A stretch of 64,000 nt of DNA, from positions 1-64,000 of the forward strand of contig CAMYAO010000005.1 of assembly GCA_947253885.1 (NCBI GenBank), given 5' to 3'. Below are positions 60,406 to 64,000 of the stretch, in pieces (within the stretch, counting starts at the first letter, position 1; each line of letters begins with the position of its first letter). Made by a program: the position numbers and the translations under genes. A model generated the notes under the pieces. The model did no database searches. It was not told the origin of the DNA and worked only from the letters and a program-made list of their open reading frames with translations. This DNA is from an uncultured Clostridium sp. (GTDB lineage Bacteria; Bacillota; Clostridia; Lachnospirales; Lachnospiraceae).

Positions 60406-62250
60406 TTATGCTGCACTTTCCTCAAATTGAGATTGATACAAGTTGGCATAAAAGCCTCCTTCTTTCAGTAATGTATCGTGGCTTCCGGTCTCTACAATAT
60501 CTCCGTTGTTCAATACAATAATCGTATCTGCATCTTTAATAGTAGAAAGGCGATGTGCGATCACAAAAGAAGTTCTTCCCTCTGTCAGTTTCTCCATACC
60601 CTGTTGAATCAGCAACTCTGTCCGAGTGTCTACAGAAGAGGTCGCTTCATCGAGTATCAAAATTTTCGGATTCTTTAAAAAGGCTCTTGCAATAGTCAAA
60701 AGCTGTTTCTGACCTGCGGAAATATTAGATGAGGATTCATCTAACACCGTATCAAATCCGTCCGGCAAAGTTTTAATATAATGATATACATGTGCATCTC
60801 TGCATGCTTTTTCCATTTCTTCATCAGAGGCATCCAGACAGCCGTATTTTAAATTGTCTCGGATTGTCCCGTTAAATAACCAGGTATCCTGTAATACCAT
60901 TCCAAACATGGAGCGCAGATCGCTTCTGCTCATACCGGTAATCGGTCTGCCGTCGATTGTAATCTGACCGCCGTTTAATTCATAGAAACGCATCAGAAGT
61001 TTTACAATAGTTGTCTTTCCGGCTCCGGTAGGTCCGACAATTGCGATTTTTTGTCCTGCATTTACTTTCAGATTAAAATTTTGAATAATTGTCTTATCCT
61101 CTGTATAACCGAAACGAACCTGTGAAAACTCTACATTCGCTTTCAAGCTCTCCACTTCTTTTGTGGAAACAGTTACCTGCTCTTCTTCCAGTTCTTCTGC
61201 TTCTAAAAACTCAAACACCCGTTCAGATGCAGCCGCAGCAGACTGTAATTGCGTGATGATCTGTGCCAGCTGAGAAATCGGCTGGGTAAAACTTCGAACA
61301 TACTGTATAAACGCCTGAATATCTCCAATACTGACAGCTCCTCCGGTTGCCAGTAACCCTCCTAAAATACATACGGCAACATAGCCCACATTTCCCACAA
61401 AGTTTGCCAGAGGCATCATAAGCGATCCGAAAAACTGAGATTTCCACGCAGATCTGTACAACTCCTCATTATAAGAACCGAATGTTTTCACTGCCCGTTC
61501 TTCTCCGTTAAATGCCTTTACAACCTCGTGTCCTCCGTAAATCTCTTCCACAAATCCGTCCACTTCTCCGAGTGATTTCTGCTGCTGCTTATAATAAATC
61601 TGTGAAAACCGCATTACCAACCCGATCAGACCGAACGAAACCGGCAGAATCGCCAATGCGATCAAAGTCATCTTCCAACTGATTGTCAGCATCATGATCA
61701 ACACCCCGATCACTGATACCACAGAGGTAATCATCTGTGCCAGAGACTGATTCAAACCGGTTGCAATTGTATCGATATCATTGGTTACTCTGGATAAGAT
61801 ATCCCCACTGCTGTGCTGATCAAAATATGATAGCGGTAATCGATTCATCTTTTCCGCCAATGCCTTTCGCAGATCATAAGCCGTACCCTGTGCTACTTTG
61901 GATACAATAAAACCCATCAGATAGCTGAAAATAGAACTTACAATATACATAACGATCAAGATCGCAATAATCTTTCCAATATAAGTAAAATCAATCCCTC
62001 CGCTGTCTTTTACCTTATTCAAAACACCTTCCGCCAGTTTATCGGTAGCCTTTGACAACACCTTCGGTCCCAGTACAGTAAATACCGTGGATATAACGGC
62101 AAAAATCACAACAAAGATCAGTTTTACATAATGCGGTCGTAAATAGGCAAACAACTTTCCCATAGACTGTTTGAAGTGCTTCGGTTTTTCTACAGCGCCA
62201 ATTGCTCTGGGTCCTCCGGAAGCACGCTTATTTTTCTCTGTACTGCTCAT
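60406..62250 (-). CDS. ABC exporter, fused permease/ATPase (second subunit)
   Basis: A 614-residue half-transporter: an N-terminal transmembrane domain (about 40-320, starting LFAYLRPHYVKLIFVVIFAV) and a nucleotide-binding domain with Walker A GPTGAGKTT, signature NISAGQKQLLTIARA, Walker B ILILDEATSSVD and H-loop AHRLS. It forms a heterodimer with the preceding gene, which overlaps it by 23 bases. Such pairs export drugs, lipids or peptides. The signature serine-glycine and catalytic Glu are intact, so this is the fully active NBD of the pair. Confidence 0.93.
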   Translation of the reverse strand: MSSTEKNKRASGGPRAIGAVEKPKHFKQSMGKLFAYLRPHYVKLIFVVIFAVISTVFTVLGPKVLSKATDKLAEGVLNKVKDSGGIDFTYIGKIIAILIVMYIVSSIFSYLMGFIVSKVAQGTAYDLRKALAEKMNRLPLSYFDQHSSGDILSRVTNDIDTIATGLNQSLAQMITSVVSVIGVLIMMLTISWKMTLIALAILPVSFGLIGLVMRFSQIYYKQQQKSLGEVDGFVEEIYGGHEVVKAFNGEERAVKTFGSYNEELYRSAWKSQFFGSLMMPLANFVGNVGYVAVCILGGLLATGGAVSIGDIQAFIQYVRSFTQPISQLAQIITQLQSAAAASERVFEFLEAEELEEEQVTVSTKEVESLKANVEFSQVRFGYTEDKTIIQNFNLKVNAGQKIAIVGPTGAGKTTIVKLLMRFYELNGGQITIDGRPITGMSRSDLRSMFGMVLQDTWLFNGTIRDNLKYGCLDASDEEMEKACRDAHVYHYIKTLPDGFDTVLDESSSNISAGQKQLLTIARAFLKNPKILILDEATSSVDTRTELLIQQGMEKLTEGRTSFVIAHRLSTIKDADTIIVLNNGDIVETGSHDTLLKEGGFYANLYQSQFEESAA

Positions 62251-64000
62251 CTGCCAGCTCCTCCTTTGATAATTGGGAATAAGCAATTTCCTGATATACG
62301 GAACATTGTTCCATCAATTCCTTATGTGTACCCTTTCCTGCTATTCTTCCTTCTTCTAATACAATAATCTGTTCCGCATGCATAATAGATGCAATTCTTT
62401 GCCCTACCAGAAGAACAGTAGTATGTTCCTCTTTGCACATTGTATTTAATTCTTTTCGCAAAGCGGCATCCGTTTTAAAATCCAATGCGGAAAAGCTGTC
62501 ATCAAATACCAGTATCTCAGGATGTTTTGCAATCGCTCTCGCAATTGCAAGTCTCTGCTTCTGACCTCCGGATACATTTGCTCCGCCTTGTGAAATCTCA
62601 GAATCCATCCCCTTCTCTTTTGCAGCAATAAAATCATCTGCCTGTGCCACTCGTATTACGTCCGACAGTTCTTCTTCCGAAAGCTCCTCCGCTCCGTATA
62701 AAATATTTGAACGGATTGTTCCGGAAAACAGATTTCCTTTTTGCGGTACCAGTCCAATTCGATCTCGCAGCTCCTTTGTTCCGACTTCTGTAATCGGAAC
62801 CCCGTCTATCAGAATCCGTCCTTTTGTCACATCATAGAAACGCAGTACCAGATTCATTAAGGTTGACTTTCCCGAACCGGTGGAACCGATAAATGCTGTC
62901 GTCTCTCCCGGATGTGCAGTAAAGGTAATATCCGACAATACGGGTTCCGATGCTCCGGGATAAGAAAACTCCACCTGCTCAAACTCGATCAGTCCTTTTT
63001 TATTTTCCTCAAATGCAACCGGAGCTTCCGGCTCTTTGATACTGTTTTCTGTTTCCAGTACATCTGCAATACGCCCTGCGGATACAGAAGCGCGGGGAAG
63101 CATAATTGCTACAATTGCCACCATTAAAAAAGCCATGATAATCATCATACCATACTGTAAAAATGCCATGACTCCGCCGATTGCGATATTTCCTTTATCT
63201 ACCTGATGAGCACCAACATAAATAATTGCCAATGTTACACCGTTCATAATCAACGTCATAACCGGAATCAATATGAACATAACCCGGTTTACAAACAGAT
63301 TAACCCTGGTCAGATCCACATTGGCTTTATCAAATCGCTTTTCGGATTCCTTTTCATTTCCGAAAGCACGGATTACCAGCAAACCCTGCAGGTTTTCTCT
63401 CATAGAGAGATTGACCTTGTCAATCATGGTCTGTATCACTTTAAATTTCGGCGTTGCAACCCCAAAAATCAATCCGATCAAAATCATTAAAATAACCAGT
63501 GTCAGAGCAATCGTCCATGTTAAAGAAGGGGAGGATTTAATTGCCTGAATCAGCGCGCCGATTCCCAGAATCGGTGCATAAATAACCAGTCGGATAAAGA
63601 TTACCAAAACCTGTTGTACCTGAGTAATATCATTGGTGGACCTTGTGATCAGAGAGGCGGTCGAAAATTTATGAATTTCTCTGCTTGAAAAGCTCTCAAC
63701 CTTTTTAAATAAATGAAAACGCAAATCCCTTGCCACACCGGCACCTGTTCGAGAACCGAATAACGCTGTCAGTACCGCTGCAACTGCGGAAAATAATGCC
63801 AGCAATACCATTTTTATTCCCGCTTTCTGAATATAAGCATTCTGTACATGATCGACATCTGCACCCAACTTCTGATATTCGTTTTTTACTCCTTTTCCGG
63901 AAGCTATTTTAATGGTATACTCTCCCATTGTTTTTAACTGCTTGTCTACATCTTTAAAGGTTTCTTTTCTTTTTGATACAGACATTTTGCCGAAGAAGTA
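62228..64000 (-). CDS. ABC exporter, fused permease/ATPase (first subunit, partial)
   Basis: The partner half-transporter; its 5' end lies beyond base 64000. The frame stays open to the edge (FFGKMSVSKRKE), and the ATG at 63985 is probably internal, because the first membrane helix of this family is not present. The visible part has the transmembrane domain (about five helices), Walker A GSTGSGKST, signature NVSGGQKQRLAIARA, Walker B ILVFDDSFSALD and GQRIASI in the H-loop position. In Walker B the catalytic Glu is replaced by Asp (DDSFSALD) and the H-loop His is Gln (VGQR), marks of the degenerate NBD in heterodimeric exporters. Confidence 0.92.
   Translation of the reverse strand, partial: YFFGKMSVSKRKETFKDVDKQLKTMGEYTIKIASGKGVKNEYQKLGADVDHVQNAYIQKAGIKMVLLALFSAVAAVLTALFGSRTGAGVARDLRFHLFKKVESFSSREIHKFSTASLITRSTNDITQVQQVLVIFIRLVIYAPILGIGALIQAIKSSPSLTWTIALTLVILMILIGLIFGVATPKFKVIQTMIDKVNLSMRENLQGLLVIRAFGNEKESEKRFDKANVDLTRVNLFVNRVMFILIPVMTLIMNGVTLAIIYVGAHQVDKGNIAIGGVMAFLQYGMMIIMAFLMVAIVAIMLPRASVSAGRIADVLETENSIKEPEAPVAFEENKKGLIEFEQVEFSYPGASEPVLSDITFTAHPGETTAFIGSTGSGKSTLMNLVLRFYDVTKGRILIDGVPITEVGTKELRDRIGLVPQKGNLFSGTIRSNILYGAEELSEEELSDVIRVAQADDFIAAKEKGMDSEISQGGANVSGGQKQRLAIARAIAKHPEILVFDDSFSALDFKTDAALRKELNTMCKEEHTTVLLVGQRIASIMHAEQIIVLEEGRIAGKGTHKELMEQCSVYQEIAYSQLSKEELADEQYREK

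Noticed and set aside
62228..63985. ATG at 63985 as the start of the first ABC subunit
   Set aside because: The frame stays open to the window edge and the first membrane helix is missing, so the gene is cut by the window.
1..64000. CRISPR arrays, tRNA or rRNA genes, prophage structural genes
   Set aside because: No regularly spaced repeats, tRNA cloverleaf sequence, rRNA segments or phage head/tail genes were seen.

Overview
The window is low-GC DNA (roughly 40%) from a Gram-positive anaerobe of the Clostridia, most likely a Lachnospiraceae-type gut organism. The evidence is the LL-diaminopimelate aminotransferase, an ANTAR regulator beside glutamine synthetase, a sufCBDSU operon, a T-box leader before valS, lipoprotein signal peptides, NEAT/HID heme-binding surface proteins, a CD1871A-type CXXC micro-protein and abundant Fe-S/ferredoxin-type proteins. 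The assignment is inference from gene content; no rRNA or tRNA gene is present. The left edge is a real contig end: bases 1-33 are residual Nextera/Tn5 library adapter, not genome.

Layout. 0.1-3.3 kb: dapL, an ANTAR RNA-binding regulator and glnA, all on the minus strand. 3.3-7.9 kb: a small, decayed integrative element (large serine recombinase, rhuM broken by a 22-bp tandem duplication, a truncated KTR protein, an XRE repressor) sitting 43 bp upstream of glnA. 7.9-16.5 kb: hisA with an unusual C-terminal extension, guaB (plus strand, consensus promoter), a zinc-ribbon/TPR membrane protein, an unlisted 47-codon gene, folC and valS with its T-box. 16.5-24.3 kb: frameshifted aldo/keto reductase, YARHG lipoprotein, Nudix hydrolase, histidine phosphatase, a dead MetE-like gene beside its LysR regulator, a small export protein, then a sodium symporter with a trigger-factor-like FKBP gene. 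24.4-30.8 kb: a complete phosphate regulon, pstSCAB-phoU followed by a PhoB/PhoR-type pair. 30.8-33.1 kb: scar region with a truncated and frameshifted histidine kinase fused to an IS30-type transposase fragment, a small membrane protein and a frameshifted secreted protein.

33.2-41.3 kb is the most distinctive part. Three secreted proteins form one transcription unit: a subtilisin-like protease, a HID/Fn3 protein and a HID-NEAT-LRR protein built like streptococcal Shr. They look like a hemoprotein capture-and-cleavage system, preceded by a promoter with a DtxR-like dyad. Immediately upstream lies a tightly packed trio (TlpA-like lipoprotein, 47-aa CXXC membrane peptide, NapH-like Fe-S membrane protein) that looks like an electron relay to the outer face of the membrane.

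41.3-64 kb: DUF3783, a 5'-nucleotidase, a nitroreductase, a half-size EamA protein, a CLC antiporter, a decayed bile-acid/arsenite symporter fragment, the suf Fe-S operon with a long structured leader, enolase, an overlapping MATE/glutaredoxin/acetyltransferase/methyltransferase block, a C_GCAxxG_C_C protein and EamA exporter behind a terminator-containing leader, YitT, asnA, and a heterodimeric ABC exporter whose first gene runs off the right edge.

At least six genes carry inactivating lesions (duplication, nonsense codon, single-base shifts, IS truncation). They cluster in accessory genes and spare housekeeping genes, which favours real gene decay over assembly error, although homopolymer miscalls cannot be excluded from the sequence alone.
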